64,000 nt of DNA from UBA6183 sp943372215 (GCA_943372215.1 CALRXU020000013.1:62001-126000); one strand, 5' to 3'. Shown: positions 27,895-37,669, counted from the first letter of the stretch. Notes: generated by a model not told the origin, from the letters alone. Made by a program: numbers and translations.

Positions 27895-29271
27895 TTATTT
27901 ATTGAGTTTATTGATAATATCAGCAGACATTTTTGAGGCAACTTCCCCCAATGCTATTTGAATAAAATCGTTTTGTTCTTTAAGTGTTCTCTTTCCATTA
28001 TTAAACATTGCCCTCCACTCTTGAGAAACTTGGGGCAGGTAGTTGCCATCTGGCAGGGAAGGAAAAAGATTAGCTGGATTACCAGAATATACTGCCTGAT
28101 GAAGTTCGTCAAGCTTGTTTACAGTTAATAGGTTTTGTGCGATAACTTCACCTGTTGATGTTTGAATAAGTTGATAACCAGCAGTAATACGAACTTCTTG
28201 GCTTTCAGTATTGTCTATATAAGTTGCTTTTTTAAACTTGCTAATACTTTGATAGGTTTTTGTATATGGATTTAATATATTTTCCGTAACCACCTCATAA
28301 GCATCACGATTTAATCTGATTGGCTTTTGTTTAATGAAGCTGAAGGAATCAATATAAATGAACACTGCGTAACCTAAATTCAGGTTTTTGCCAGTCTCAA
28401 GAGCCTCATCATAATTGGTTATTTTATTAAATCCCCTGTTTTGAATGTCTTTATGCAAGGCCTGCACATTGGCTACTTTTACATAAGCCCCTTGTATTTT
28501 GTTTAGTAAGTCGGCCACCTGATCGGGTAAGTTGCCAATGGCCTTATCAACAACCGATTTATTGTAAACAGGAAGTACCCCAATAATTTGGGTTGCTTGC
28601 AGCAATGATTGATCCCGTAGCTTTTTTACATCTTTGTATCCATCATCAATGTCGTTTATTTTAGTAAACAGGAAGTAAGCATCTTTAAAATTCTTTAATT
28701 GAAATTGTTTTAAAGCTTGCTGATACATTGGTTCCAGCACTGTATTTAGCCTTAATACAGACACCTGTGCATAATTGCTATCATAAACTGCCATTTGTTC
28801 AAATATTCTTTCAGCAGCTTCATATTTTCTGTTCAACATTTGGCTAATGGCCAAATCATACTTAGAAAGCAGGTATTCTTGTTTAACATCCTCATAAACC
28901 TCATCGTACTCGTTTGGCCAATTTAGCTTTACCCCAACCCTTTCCGCATTTTTTGCATAGCCCTGCGCATACCGGTAAGTTTTTAAGGCTTCCTCTATCC
29001 TACTCTCAATCACAAACTTGCTAAATTTAGCAAACTTGTCTGCAATTACTTTTTGCCCATTGTTTTGCAATCCTATTTTGGCTTCTTTGTTTTTGGCATC
29101 TTGAAGCAGTACATTGTAATACAAGTTTGCTGCTTCCTCAAACATACCAGCGTTGTTTTGTATATTGGCTTGCTTTATTAGTTTACTTTGGCTATTGCAG
29201 CTCACCCAAAAGCACGATAATGTTATACAAAAAAGCGTAAAACAACGAATGTGATTGGATGCAACAAACAT
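27895..29271 (-). CDS. Secreted TPR-containing (lipo)protein
   Basis: The 458 residues start with a hydrophobic signal and a cysteine, CFWVSCNSQS, that could be a non-canonical lipobox. Helical repeats follow (AGMFEEAANLYYNVLLQDAKNKEA, KYEAAERIFEQMA, FQLKNFKDAYFLFTKIND); the C-terminal half is mixed alpha/beta with no recognised family. It is the last gene of an SDR-argS-TPR run with 16- and 28-nt gaps, so it is probably cotranscribed with argS. Its function is not recognised. Location in the envelope is inferred from the signal sequence. Confidence 0.8.
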   Translation of the reverse strand: MFVASNHIRCFTLFCITLSCFWVSCNSQSKLIKQANIQNNAGMFEEAANLYYNVLLQDAKNKEAKIGLQNNGQKVIADKFAKFSKFVIESRIEEALKTYRYAQGYAKNAERVGVKLNWPNEYDEVYEDVKQEYLLSKYDLAISQMLNRKYEAAERIFEQMAVYDSNYAQVSVLRLNTVLEPMYQQALKQFQLKNFKDAYFLFTKINDIDDGYKDVKKLRDQSLLQATQIIGVLPVYNKSVVDKAIGNLPDQVADLLNKIQGAYVKVANVQALHKDIQNRGFNKITNYDEALETGKNLNLGYAVFIYIDSFSFIKQKPIRLNRDAYEVVTENILNPYTKTYQSISKFKKATYIDNTESQEVRITAGYQLIQTSTGEVIAQNLLTVNKLDELHQAVYSGNPANLFPSLPDGNYLPQVSQEWRAMFNNGKRTLKEQNDFIQIALGEVASKMSADIINKLNK

Positions 29272-29299
29272 GATTAGTTATTGGGATTAATTCAACTAC

Positions 29300-31084
29300 T
29301 TACATTTTTTCAGGAACTTGTATTCCCAATAAATGAAAGGAAGAACGAATGATTTGAGCCGTTAGTGTGCAGATTTGTAACCGGAATGCTTGCTGATCAG
29401 AATTCTCTTCTTTTAAAATAGAGTGTTCATGATAGAAGTGGTTGTAAGTTTTAGCCAAATCATATACATAGTTGCAAAGTATTCCGGGACTAAACGCCTG
29501 TCCAGCATCTTGAAGCACCGCGGGGTAAGCATGTATCAGCACCAGAATTTCCTTTTCAACAGGGCTAAGGGAAACATTAGCCATGTCAAGTGTTAATGGC
29601 ATGCCTATTTCGCTGGCTTTCCTAAGCACACTTTTAATACGGGCATGGGTATATTGTATAAAAGGTCCTGTGTTGCCTTGAAAGTCTATTGACTCAGCAG
29701 GATTAAACAGCATTTTTCTTTTGGGATCAACCTTTAAGATGAAATACTTTAATGCACCAAGCCCAATGATGTTGTACAAATCTGTAAGCTCTTCTTTGCT
29801 TAATCCATCTGTTTTGCCCAGTGCTTTGGTGGTTTCTTCGGCCTGCAAAATCATGGCTTCCATTAAATCATCCGCATCAACAACATTGCCTTCACGGCTT
29901 TTCATTTTACCATGTGGCAATTCAACCATGCCGTAACTCAGGTGATAAATGCCATTAGCATATGGCCTACCTAATTTTTGCATAATTAATTGCAACACTT
30001 TAAAGTGGTAATCCTGCTCGTTACCTACCACATAAATGGATTGGTTGCTTCCAAAATCGGTATATTTTAAATCAGCCGTACCCAAATCCTGGGTAATGTA
30101 AACGCTGGTACCATCAGCCCGTAGTATTAGTTTTTGGTCTAACCCATCGGCTGTTAAATCAACCCAAACACTGCCATCATCTTTTTTGTAAAACACATTT
30201 TTTTGCAACCCTTCATCCACAATTTCTTTGCCTAATAAATAGGTATTGCTTTCATAATAATATTTGTCAAAAACAACTCCCAGCATGTTGTAGGTTACTG
30301 CAAACCCATCATATACCCAATTGTTCATGGTGCGCCAAATGCTCACTGTTTCCTCATCCCCTGCTTCCCATTTGCGTAAAAGCTCTTGTGCTGCTAGAAT
30401 GCTTGGGGCTTTTTTCTTTGCCTCTTCTTCGGTAAGCCCATTTTGCCTTAGTTCTATTTGTTCTGCCTTGTATTGTTGGTCAAACAACACATAGTATTTA
30501 CCTACTAAATGGTCGCCCTTTAAACCACTGCTTTCAGGAGTTTCTCCTTGGCCGTGTCGTATCCAAGCCAACATGCTTTTGCAAATATGAATCCCCCTGT
30601 CGTTAACTAAGTTACAAGTAGACACTTGATGCCCGTTAGCTTGTAATAGCTGAGCTACGGCATATCCTAACAAATTATTTCTAACGTGCCCCAAGTGCAA
30701 GGGCTTATTGGTATTAGGCGAAGAGTATTCTACAGTGATTTTTTGGTTGGAAGGAGTATCTGCAAATCCGTATTGTGGCTTTGAATAATTGTTATTGAGA
30801 TGACCAATCCAATAAGCCGGTTTTACCACCACATTTAAAAATCCTTTAATCACATTAAAAGATTCCAGTTCTTGCATGTGCTCCCGTAAAAAAGCACCTA
30901 TCTCCTGACCTGTTTGCTCCGGGCTTTTTTTAGTTTGTTTTAAAAAAGTAAAGGTTACAAAGGTAAAATCACCTTCAAAATCTGGTTTGGTATTTTCTAA
31001 TGTAATTTGTGTTACAGGCACATCTGCCTGATACAATACATTAAAAGCGTTTGCGATATGTTGTTTTATTATCTGCTCAATCAT
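29300..31084 (-). CDS. argS: Arginyl-tRNA synthetase
   Basis: It attaches arginine to tRNA-Arg in the cytoplasm. The 594 residues have the class I HIGH-type motif in SSPNTNKPLHLGHVRNN, the KMSKS counterpart GKMKSREGN, and a C-terminal anticodon-binding helical domain (from about residue 470, FIQYTHARI). The N-terminal Add-1-like domain (about 1-105) is present. Its length is normal. It lies between an SDR gene and a TPR gene with short gaps, so the three probably share a transcript. Confidence 0.96.
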   Translation of the reverse strand: MIEQIIKQHIANAFNVLYQADVPVTQITLENTKPDFEGDFTFVTFTFLKQTKKSPEQTGQEIGAFLREHMQELESFNVIKGFLNVVVKPAYWIGHLNNNYSKPQYGFADTPSNQKITVEYSSPNTNKPLHLGHVRNNLLGYAVAQLLQANGHQVSTCNLVNDRGIHICKSMLAWIRHGQGETPESSGLKGDHLVGKYYVLFDQQYKAEQIELRQNGLTEEEAKKKAPSILAAQELLRKWEAGDEETVSIWRTMNNWVYDGFAVTYNMLGVVFDKYYYESNTYLLGKEIVDEGLQKNVFYKKDDGSVWVDLTADGLDQKLILRADGTSVYITQDLGTADLKYTDFGSNQSIYVVGNEQDYHFKVLQLIMQKLGRPYANGIYHLSYGMVELPHGKMKSREGNVVDADDLMEAMILQAEETTKALGKTDGLSKEELTDLYNIIGLGALKYFILKVDPKRKMLFNPAESIDFQGNTGPFIQYTHARIKSVLRKASEIGMPLTLDMANVSLSPVEKEILVLIHAYPAVLQDAGQAFSPGILCNYVYDLAKTYNHFYHEHSILKEENSDQQAFRLQICTLTAQIIRSSFHLLGIQVPEKM

Positions 31085-31100
31085 GTTTAAGTAAGGCTAA

Positions 31101-31910
31101 TTATTTAAAAGGGCTGTCTTTTTCTTTGGCCACAAAATTATATACCATGCGATCAACCCAAGAAGGGAAAAACGTATTTAACCATTTAGACAGGTGTCCA
31201 AGATTGGTTAGTATTTTTTGTCGTCTTCGCTTTTTTACCAAATTCACTATGGTATCTGCAACCTCCGAGGCTGGCATAAGTTTACTTTCATTCAATGGTG
31301 ATTCTTGTTGTGGTTTGCCATCTTTGTTCAATGCCGCATTTCTGATGTTGGATGCAGTATATCCAGGATAAACAATTGCTACGTGCAGTCCTTGTTTAAG
31401 TGTTTCAATGCGCAAACTTTGCATAAAGCCATCTAAAGCAAACTTTGATGCAGAATATCCAGTTCTTGCCGGTAAACCAACAATGCCGGAAACAGAAGAC
31501 AAACTGATTACAGAGCCTTTGTGCAATAAAAGATGTGGCAATGCGTACTTTGTGCAATAAACAGCTCCCCAAAAATTTGTATCCATTACTTGTTTAATCA
31601 CATCAATGCTGCAATCATTAAGCATTGCTCTCATGCTAATACCAGCGTTATTTACCAACACATCTATGCCACCAAATGTTTGCACCGTTTCTGCAATCAA
31701 CTTTTTACAATCATCTTCCTTACTCACATCACAACTTACCACCAAAACATGCACTCCTGCTAAACGACAAGTCTCTGCTACTTTTTCCAGTTTATTCACT
31801 TGCCTGGCAGCCAACACCACATTTGCACCAAGCGTTGCAAACGCATAAGCCGTAGCTTCGCCAATGCCCGATGAGGCACCAGTTATAATGACGGTTTTAT
31901 CCTTCATCAT
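31101..31910 (-). CDS. Short-chain dehydrogenase/reductase
   Basis: An NAD(P)-dependent oxidoreductase of the classical SDR family, 269 residues. Seen motifs: TGASSGIGEATA (cofactor-binding Gly motif), NNAGIS, the catalytic Ser in ISLSSVSG, and YSASKFAL (Tyr-x3-Lys). The substrate cannot be told from sequence. The C-terminal KKRRRQKILTNLGHLSKWLNTF segment is basic and hydrophobic, as in SDRs acting at membranes. The second Met is an equally good start. It precedes argS by 16 nt. Confidence 0.9.
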   Translation of the reverse strand: MMKDKTVIITGASSGIGEATAYAFATLGANVVLAARQVNKLEKVAETCRLAGVHVLVVSCDVSKEDDCKKLIAETVQTFGGIDVLVNNAGISMRAMLNDCSIDVIKQVMDTNFWGAVYCTKYALPHLLLHKGSVISLSSVSGIVGLPARTGYSASKFALDGFMQSLRIETLKQGLHVAIVYPGYTASNIRNAALNKDGKPQQESPLNESKLMPASEVADTIVNLVKKRRRQKILTNLGHLSKWLNTFFPSWVDRMVYNFVAKEKDSPFK

Positions 31911-31979
31911 TCAATAATAAAACGTGTTTAGTAAAAGTGTAGGTCATTACTATTGACCAATATTCCTTGCAATCAGTAA

Positions 31980-32516
31980 TTATTTCCAAAGTATGGGTGT
32001 GCCGTTACTAGGTATTTCCGGGAAATCAATTTCCATGCCGTCTAATGCTTCTTCAATGGCATCTTCTAGGTAGGCACCTGTAACTCCTGTTTCACTTTCC
32101 CAGTTATCATCAATGGCACCTTTATAAACCAGCTCGCGTTTTGAGTTAAATAAGAACACTTCAGGATTTTTTGTTGCACCAAACTTCTTTGCTACTTGTT
32201 GGTCTTCATCCTTTAGGTACATAAAATGCAACTCATGCAATTTGAAATGGAAAGCTGCAAGCTTCATTTGTTCCAATGAATCAGCAGGTTGCTGAATTTC
32301 ATCGTTTGAGTTGATGCCAATAATTCCTAAATTATCATCCTCATATTTTTCAAACAGCTTAATTAATCGTTCGCTATAGGCTTGAGAAACGGGCGAGCTG
32401 TTGCAAGTAAAAACTACGGCAAGCGCATATTTATCAGCGTATTCATAGTTGGAATGCAGTTTTTCATCATATCCTTTCAGATTGAATTCGGGTAATTTAT
32501 CACCTATTTGAAGCAT
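31980..32516 (-). CDS. Thioredoxin-fold (AhpC/TSA-like) protein with a single active-site Cys
   Basis: The ATG at 32516 gives 178 residues starting MLQIGDKLPEFNLKGYDEK, the usual start of redoxin-family proteins; the frame from 32549 adds 11 unrelated residues. The active-site loop reads VVFTCNSSPVSQAY. Relatives with CNHCP carry two cysteines, so the second is replaced by Ser here. The cis-Pro region NPEVFLF and the C-terminal PSNGTPILWK are conserved. It probably acts as a monothiol reductant or has a non-redox role (inference). Cytoplasmic, since there is no signal peptide. It lies 69 nt upstream of the SDR gene on the same strand. Confidence 0.85.
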   Translation of the reverse strand: MLQIGDKLPEFNLKGYDEKLHSNYEYADKYALAVVFTCNSSPVSQAYSERLIKLFEKYEDDNLGIIGINSNDEIQQPADSLEQMKLAAFHFKLHELHFMYLKDEDQQVAKKFGATKNPEVFLFNSKRELVYKGAIDDNWESETGVTGAYLEDAIEEALDGMEIDFPEIPSNGTPILWK

Positions 32517-32610
32517 GGCATTGATATTTTTGTAATTTTGAACCCGCAAAATAACTATTTACAATGGTTTTAAAAACCAAATTCGTTTTGTAGTTAACAG
32601 AATTTAATGA

Positions 32611-33738
32611 ATGGTAGTAGTAGAAGTAACGAATAAGAAACAAGCCAGGCAGTTTATTAAGGTACCTCATCTTTTATACAAAGATGATGAACAATGGGTT
32701 AGTCCGCTAGATCAGGATATTGAAGCTGTGTTTGATGAAGAACAGAACCCGTTCTACAAAAACGGAGAACTCAAACGCTGGTTGCTGTTTGATGACAGGG
32801 ATAAGTTAATAGGCAGGGTGGCCGCATTTTACAACCAAAAGTACATGGAGCAAAATGGCAGGCAAGCTGGTGGTATGGGATTTTTTGAATGTATTCAAAA
32901 TAAAGAGGCCGCATTTTTACTATTTGATACTTGTAAACATTGGCTAAAGTCGAAAAACATTAGCAGCATGGATGGCCCTATAAACTTTGGTGAAAAGGAC
33001 CGCTTTTGGGGATTGATGGTTGATGGTTTTAAAAATCCATCCTACCTAGAAAATTATAATCCGCCCTATTACCGAGAGTTTTTCGAGTCGTATGGTTTTG
33101 TTAAATTGTTTGAACAATCCACCTCAGAGATTACTGCTGAAACCTTTAATCATGGCCGCTTTAGCAAAATTGCATCAAGGGTGCTTCAAAATCCGGCTTA
33201 CCGTTTTGAGCACTATTTAGATGATGAAATTGACCGTTTTGCTAAAGATTTTGTGCATATTTATAATTTGGCTTGGGCACATCGCCCTGACTTTACGCCA
33301 ATGACCATGGAACGTGTGATGCTTACTCTTAAAGCATTACGACCAATTCTAAAGGAAGATATCATTTGGTTTGCTTACGCCAATAACGAACCTGCTGGAT
33401 TTTATATCAACACCATAGATGTGAACCAAATATTTAAGCATTTAAGGGGCAAAATGAATCTTTGGGCCAAGATAAAGTTTGTGTGGTACAGGAATTTTGG
33501 CAGAGTTGACCGCGCTAGAGGCATTGTATTTGGGATTATTCCAAAATACCAAAACCTAGGGTTGGAAGCCGGAATGATTATGAAGTTTTATGAGGCAATT
33601 TCCAAAACCAAGTATTTGCGTGCTTCTGAGCTAAGCTGGATAGGTGATTTTAATCCCAAAATGCACTCTTTGTTTGAAGCTCTGGGTGCAAAAAGTACCA
33701 AAATGCATTACACCTACCAATACCGATTTAATGATTGA
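32611..33738 (+). CDS. GNAT-superfamily acyltransferase-like protein (YghO-type)
   Basis: The 375 residues have the look of the conserved bacterial YghO-like family: an N-terminal VPHLLYKDDEQWVSPL, then GRVAAFYN, GGMGFFECI and MDGPINFGEKDRFWGLMV, and a C-terminal GNAT-like half with ARGIVFGIIPKYQNLGLEAGMI and LSWIGDFNPKM. GNAT folds transfer acyl groups from CoA, but the substrate of this family is not known to me. The last 8 nt overlap the tsaE start (ATGATTGA), indicating a two-gene operon with translational coupling. Confidence 0.8.
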   Translation: MVVVEVTNKKQARQFIKVPHLLYKDDEQWVSPLDQDIEAVFDEEQNPFYKNGELKRWLLFDDRDKLIGRVAAFYNQKYMEQNGRQAGGMGFFECIQNKEAAFLLFDTCKHWLKSKNISSMDGPINFGEKDRFWGLMVDGFKNPSYLENYNPPYYREFFESYGFVKLFEQSTSEITAETFNHGRFSKIASRVLQNPAYRFEHYLDDEIDRFAKDFVHIYNLAWAHRPDFTPMTMERVMLTLKALRPILKEDIIWFAYANNEPAGFYINTIDVNQIFKHLRGKMNLWAKIKFVWYRNFGRVDRARGIVFGIIPKYQNLGLEAGMIMKFYEAISKTKYLRASELSWIGDFNPKMHSLFEALGAKSTKMHYTYQYRFND

Positions 33739-34165
33739 GCTAGAACTAAAAGGTATTACTCTTGATGCATTGCCTGAGGCCGCAAAACAAATTATTGCAA
33801 CTGGGCTTAATTACAAAATTTGGACTTTTTATGGAGAAATGGGGGCAGGAAAAACAACCCTTATAAAATCCATTAGCAAAGAACTTGGGGTTCATGAATC
33901 TGTTTCCAGCCCAACCTTCTCATTGGTGAATGAGTATAAAACCAGCAATAATGGTGTTATCTACCACTTTGATTTTTATCGCATAAAAAGCATTGAGGAA
34001 GTTTATGACATTGGATATGAAGACTACTTTTATAGCGGTAACCTTTGTTTAATCGAATGGCCTGAGAAAATAGAGGAACTTTTGGCTAATGAAATTTATT
34101 TAGCCATTAGAATAGAAAAAGAATCGGCATTTGAAAGATGCCTAAACGTTAAATCAACTACTTAA
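33731..34165 (+). CDS. tsaE: tRNA threonylcarbamoyladenosine biosynthesis ATPase TsaE
   Basis: This P-loop ATPase works with TsaB and TsaD to make t6A37 in tRNAs reading ANN codons. The ATG at 33731 overlaps the preceding stop and gives 144 residues. The alternative ORF start at 33644 lies inside the upstream gene and is rejected. Motifs: GEMGAGKTTLIKSI (Walker A), SSPTFSLVNEY, HFDFYRI and LIEWPEKIEE. Its 3' end overlaps the convergent uxs gene by 8 nt. TsaB and TsaD are not in the window. Confidence 0.94.
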   Translation: MIELELKGITLDALPEAAKQIIATGLNYKIWTFYGEMGAGKTTLIKSISKELGVHESVSSPTFSLVNEYKTSNNGVIYHFDFYRIKSIEEVYDIGYEDYFYSGNLCLIEWPEKIEELLANEIYLAIRIEKESAFERCLNVKSTT

Positions 34166-35138
34166 ACCTGTGGTTTGCCGTTTTCCTTAGCTCTTCAGGT
34201 GTTAAGGTTTTAAAGTACTCATAAGTAATTTTTAGCCCTTCTGCCCTGCTTACTTTGGGTTCCCATCCAAGTATTTCTCTGGCTTTGGTAATGTCAGGCC
34301 TGCGTTGTTTAGGATCATCTTGTGGCAGTGGTTTTGAAACCAGTTTTTGGTGAGTACCCGTTAGTTTAATAATCTCTTCAGCAAATTCTTTAATGGTAAT
34401 TTCATCGGGGTTACCAATATTAACGGGGTAAGCATAATCACTTAACAATAAGCGGTAAATCCCTTCTACTAAATCATCTACATAACAAAACGAACGTGTT
34501 TGGCTACCATCCCCAAACATGGTTAAATCTTCACCACGTAATGCTTGTCCAATAAATGCAGGAAGCACACGGCCATCATTTAATCGCATTCGAGGTCCAT
34601 AGGTATTAAATATACGAACGATACGTGTTTCTAAACCATGGTAAGTGTGGTAAGCCATGGTCATGGCTTCTTGAAAACGTTTGGCTTCATCATAAACACC
34701 GCGAGGTCCTACGGGATTTACATTGCCCCAATACTCCTCCGGTTGTGGATGTACATTCGGATCTCCATAAACTTCACTGGTGGAAGCAATCAATACCCGA
34801 GCCTTTTTAACCCTAGCCAACCCTAAACAGTTATGTATACCTAGCGACCCTACTTTTAATGTTTGTATGGGAATTTTTAAATAATCAATAGGGCTTGCAG
34901 GTGATGCAAAATGTAAAATATAGTCCAATTCACCAGATACGTGTATAAACTTACTTACATCATGGTTATAAAACTCAAAATCGGCTAACTTAAACAGGTG
35001 TTCAATATTTTTTAAATCACCTGTAATGAGGTTATCCATGCCTACCACCGAGTAACCCTCTTTAATAAACCGATCGCACAAATGTGAACCTAAGAAGCCT
35101 GCCGCTCCTGTTATTAATACCCTTTTTTTTGCACTCAT
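34158..35138 (-). CDS. uxs: UDP-glucuronate decarboxylase (UDP-xylose synthase)
   Basis: An extended SDR that oxidises and decarboxylates UDP-glucuronate to UDP-xylose. The 326 residues contain the NAD motif TGAAGFLGSHLCDRF, LHFASPASPIDYL (a UXS signature), STSEVYGDP, the catalytic YDEAK (Tyr-x3-Lys) and RIFNTYGPRM. Its substrate is made by the gene immediately upstream: ugd ends 1 nt before this gene begins. UXS rather than ArnA-like or epimerase activity is favoured by the SPASP segment. It is third in the aminotransferase-ugd-uxs operon, and its 3' end overlaps tsaE. Confidence 0.92.
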   Translation of the reverse strand: MSAKKRVLITGAAGFLGSHLCDRFIKEGYSVVGMDNLITGDLKNIEHLFKLADFEFYNHDVSKFIHVSGELDYILHFASPASPIDYLKIPIQTLKVGSLGIHNCLGLARVKKARVLIASTSEVYGDPNVHPQPEEYWGNVNPVGPRGVYDEAKRFQEAMTMAYHTYHGLETRIVRIFNTYGPRMRLNDGRVLPAFIGQALRGEDLTMFGDGSQTRSFCYVDDLVEGIYRLLLSDYAYPVNIGNPDEITIKEFAEEIIKLTGTHQKLVSKPLPQDDPKQRRPDITKAREILGWEPKVSRAEGLKITYEYFKTLTPEELRKTANHRFK

Positions 35139-35139
35139 A

Positions 35140-36465
35140 TTAGTTTAATGTATTAATTCCAATGCAATAGTAAGCAAATCCTAGCTCCTTCATTTCTTCC
35201 AGATCAAAGATGTTTCTACCGTCAAACACCACCTTGGTTTTAAGCAATTTACCCATTACGTTAAAGTTTGGTGAACGAAACTCAGGCCATTCTGTTGCAA
35301 TTAACAAAGCATCTGCGTCAATCAATGCATCGTAAGGGTCTTTGCAATAAGTGATTTGTTCGCCCAAAGTTTTTTGCGCTTCATGCATGGCAACAGGGTC
35401 AAAACCTTTTATATTGGCTCCTGCTTTTAACAAGTTTTCAATAATTATCAATGATGGCGCTTCCCGCATATCGTCTGTTTTGGGTTTAAATGAAAGCCCC
35501 CATAATGCAAATGTTTTACCCTTTATTTGGCCGTTGTAGTGTTTCATTACCTTATTAAACAACACCATTTTTTGGTCGTCATTTACGTCTTCAACAGCTT
35601 GTAAAATGCGCAATTCATGGCCAAATTCTTTGGCAGTTTTTACCAATGCCTTTACATCCTTGGGAAAGCAGGAACCACCATAACCAATACCTGGATAAAT
35701 GAATTTATTGCCAATACGAGCATCGCTGCCAATGCCTTTTCTCACCCAATTTACATCTGCCCCCACCAACTCGCATAAATTGGCAATATCATTCATAAAA
35801 CTAATTTTGGTTGCCAGCATGGCATTGGCTGTATATTTTGTCATTTCAGCACTGCGAATGTCCATGAAAATAATAGGGTGTCCGTTTAGTAAAAAAGGTT
35901 TGTAAAGCCTGCGCATGATGTCCTCTGCTTTTTTACTTTCAACACCCACCACAATTCTGTCTGGTTTAAGAAAATCTTCAATTGCTGCACCCTCTTTTAA
36001 AAATTCAGGATTGCTGGCAACATCATATTCAATGTTGACATTGCGTTTTTTTAAAGACTCAGCAACCTGAGCTTTTACTTTTTGCGATGTAGTAACAGGG
36101 ACAGTACTTTTAGTAACCACTACACAGTAACTACTCATGCTTTCTCCAATCTCTTTGGCCACACCGAGCACATATTTTAAATCAGCACTACCGTCCTCTC
36201 CAGGAGGAGTTCCAACGGCTATAAATACCACTTGCGCATCAGACATGTTAGCACTTAAACTTGTACTAAAATGCAACCGTCCAGCTTCTGTATTCCTGGT
36301 TACAAGCTCTTTTAAACCTGGCTCATAAATGGGCAAAACACCTTTATTCAGGTTGTCAATTTTTTGTTTATCAATATCAATACAGGTTACATCCATGCCT
36401 ACTTCTGCAAAGCAAGTTCCTGTTACTAAACCAACGTAGCCAGTTCCTACAACTATTACTTTCAT
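35140..36465 (-). CDS. ugd: UDP-glucose 6-dehydrogenase
   Basis: It oxidises UDP-glucose to UDP-glucuronate in two NAD-dependent steps. The 441 residues start with the Rossmann motif KVIVVGTGYVGLVTGTCFAEVG. They carry the conserved KSTVP and NPEFLKEG segments and the catalytic Cys in GYGGSCFPKDV. The C-terminal UDP-binding domain has WGLSFKPKTDDMREAPS. Its product feeds the downstream uxs. The operon spacing is 12 nt from the aminotransferase and 1 nt to uxs. Confidence 0.95.
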   Translation of the reverse strand: MKVIVVGTGYVGLVTGTCFAEVGMDVTCIDIDKQKIDNLNKGVLPIYEPGLKELVTRNTEAGRLHFSTSLSANMSDAQVVFIAVGTPPGEDGSADLKYVLGVAKEIGESMSSYCVVVTKSTVPVTTSQKVKAQVAESLKKRNVNIEYDVASNPEFLKEGAAIEDFLKPDRIVVGVESKKAEDIMRRLYKPFLLNGHPIIFMDIRSAEMTKYTANAMLATKISFMNDIANLCELVGADVNWVRKGIGSDARIGNKFIYPGIGYGGSCFPKDVKALVKTAKEFGHELRILQAVEDVNDDQKMVLFNKVMKHYNGQIKGKTFALWGLSFKPKTDDMREAPSLIIIENLLKAGANIKGFDPVAMHEAQKTLGEQITYCKDPYDALIDADALLIATEWPEFRSPNFNVMGKLLKTKVVFDGRNIFDLEEMKELGFAYYCIGINTLN

Positions 36466-36477
36466 TTATATTTTCTG

Positions 36478-37611
36478 TTATTTTTTGTTACAAAATTCTA
36501 ACACGTGTTCTATAATATATAACCGTTGGTCGTTTGAAACCTCCGGACTCATCGGCAAAGAAATTACATTTTGGCAAAGTTTTTCGGTAATGGGTAATGA
36601 TCCTTTAGGGTACCGACTACTTTCATACGCTTTTTGAAAATGAAGTGGCATTGGGTAATAAACCATGCTTGGTATTTGTTTTGAAGTTAAAAATGCCCTT
36701 AACTCGTCTCGGTTGATACCCTTACAGGTAAGCGTATACTGATGGAAAACGTGGGTGGATTGAGCCGTTCTCTTGGGAATAACCAAGTTAGGGTGTCCAG
36801 CAAAAGCCTTGTCATATTCATTTGCTAGAATATTCCGGCCCTGTTCGCACGCATCCAGTGTAGCAAGTTTAACGTTTAAAATTGCCGCTTGTAAAGTATC
36901 TAAACGGGAGTTTACCCCAATATCATCATGCTGGTATTGCACCGTTTGCCCATGATTGGCAATTGTTTTTATACGTTTGGCCAATTGTTCATTGCGTGTA
37001 AACAATGCACCACCATCACCCATACAGCCTAAGTTTTTTGAAGGAAAAAATGAGGTGCAACCAATATCGCCAATAGTTCCTGAACGCAATGTACTGCCGT
37101 TGTTGGAGGTGTATTGAGCGCCTATGGATTGTGCTGCATCTTCAATTACAAATAGCTGATGTTTTTGTGCAATGTGCATAATAACATCCATATTGGCATT
37201 TTGCCCAAACAAATGCACGGGTACAATTGCCTTGGTTTTAGGTGTAATGGCCTCCTCTATTAAATGAGTATTTAATAAAAAATCATCTTCATTAACATCT
37301 ACCAAAACAGGCACTAGTTTTAACAAGGCAATAACTTCTGCCGTAGCCACATACGTAAATGCGGGCAATATTACTTCATCACCCGGCTTTAGGTTTAAGG
37401 CCATCATTGCAATTTGTAACGCATCTGTTCCATTGGCACACGGAATAACATATGGCACATCTAAGTAGTCACTCAGGTTAGCTGCAAAAGCCGCCACCTG
37501 AGGCCCATTAATGTACTTTGCCGACCGAATCACTTCTTTTATCGCAGTATCAATTTGGGGCTGTATTTTTTCATGTTGCGCCTGTAAGTCAACCATTTGA
37601 ATTGGTTTCAT
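36478..37611 (-). CDS. DegT/DnrJ/EryC1/StrS family sugar aminotransferase
   Basis: A PLP enzyme that aminates a keto sugar nucleotide for cell-surface glycans. The 377 residues show MVDLQAQ at the start, GTDALQIAMMAL, PAFTYVATAE, DAAQSIGA and the PLP-lysine motif SFFPSKNLGCMGDGGAL. The similarity pattern (MVDLQAQ...INGPQV) resembles enzymes making 3-amino or 4-amino sugars such as WbpE. The exact sugar is not determined. It leads the operon with ugd and uxs, and has a TTTG/TATATTTG promoter. Confidence 0.9.
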   Translation of the reverse strand: MKPIQMVDLQAQHEKIQPQIDTAIKEVIRSAKYINGPQVAAFAANLSDYLDVPYVIPCANGTDALQIAMMALNLKPGDEVILPAFTYVATAEVIALLKLVPVLVDVNEDDFLLNTHLIEEAITPKTKAIVPVHLFGQNANMDVIMHIAQKHQLFVIEDAAQSIGAQYTSNNGSTLRSGTIGDIGCTSFFPSKNLGCMGDGGALFTRNEQLAKRIKTIANHGQTVQYQHDDIGVNSRLDTLQAAILNVKLATLDACEQGRNILANEYDKAFAGHPNLVIPKRTAQSTHVFHQYTLTCKGINRDELRAFLTSKQIPSMVYYPMPLHFQKAYESSRYPKGSLPITEKLCQNVISLPMSPEVSNDQRLYIIEHVLEFCNKK

Positions 37612-37639
37612 CCTTATTCCTTGCTATTATGGTAAGCAA

Positions 37640-37669
37640 CAAATATAATTATTGCTATACGCAAACAAA
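37640..37669 (-). promoter_or_regulatory. Promoter of the aminotransferase-ugd-uxs operon
   Basis: On the minus strand TTTG (37666-37669) is followed after 18 nt by TATATTTG (37640-37647), 28 nt before the ATG at 37611. It is divergent from the promoter at 37679-37686. Confidence 0.6.

Noticed and set aside
27515..27961. Plus-strand 148-aa frame
   Set aside because: Antisense to the Hsp20 gene and part of its upstream region; composition and lack of any motif mark it as a shadow.
33644..33730. Longer start of tsaE
   Set aside because: Lies inside the acyltransferase-like gene in another frame; TsaE proteins begin near the ATG at 33731.
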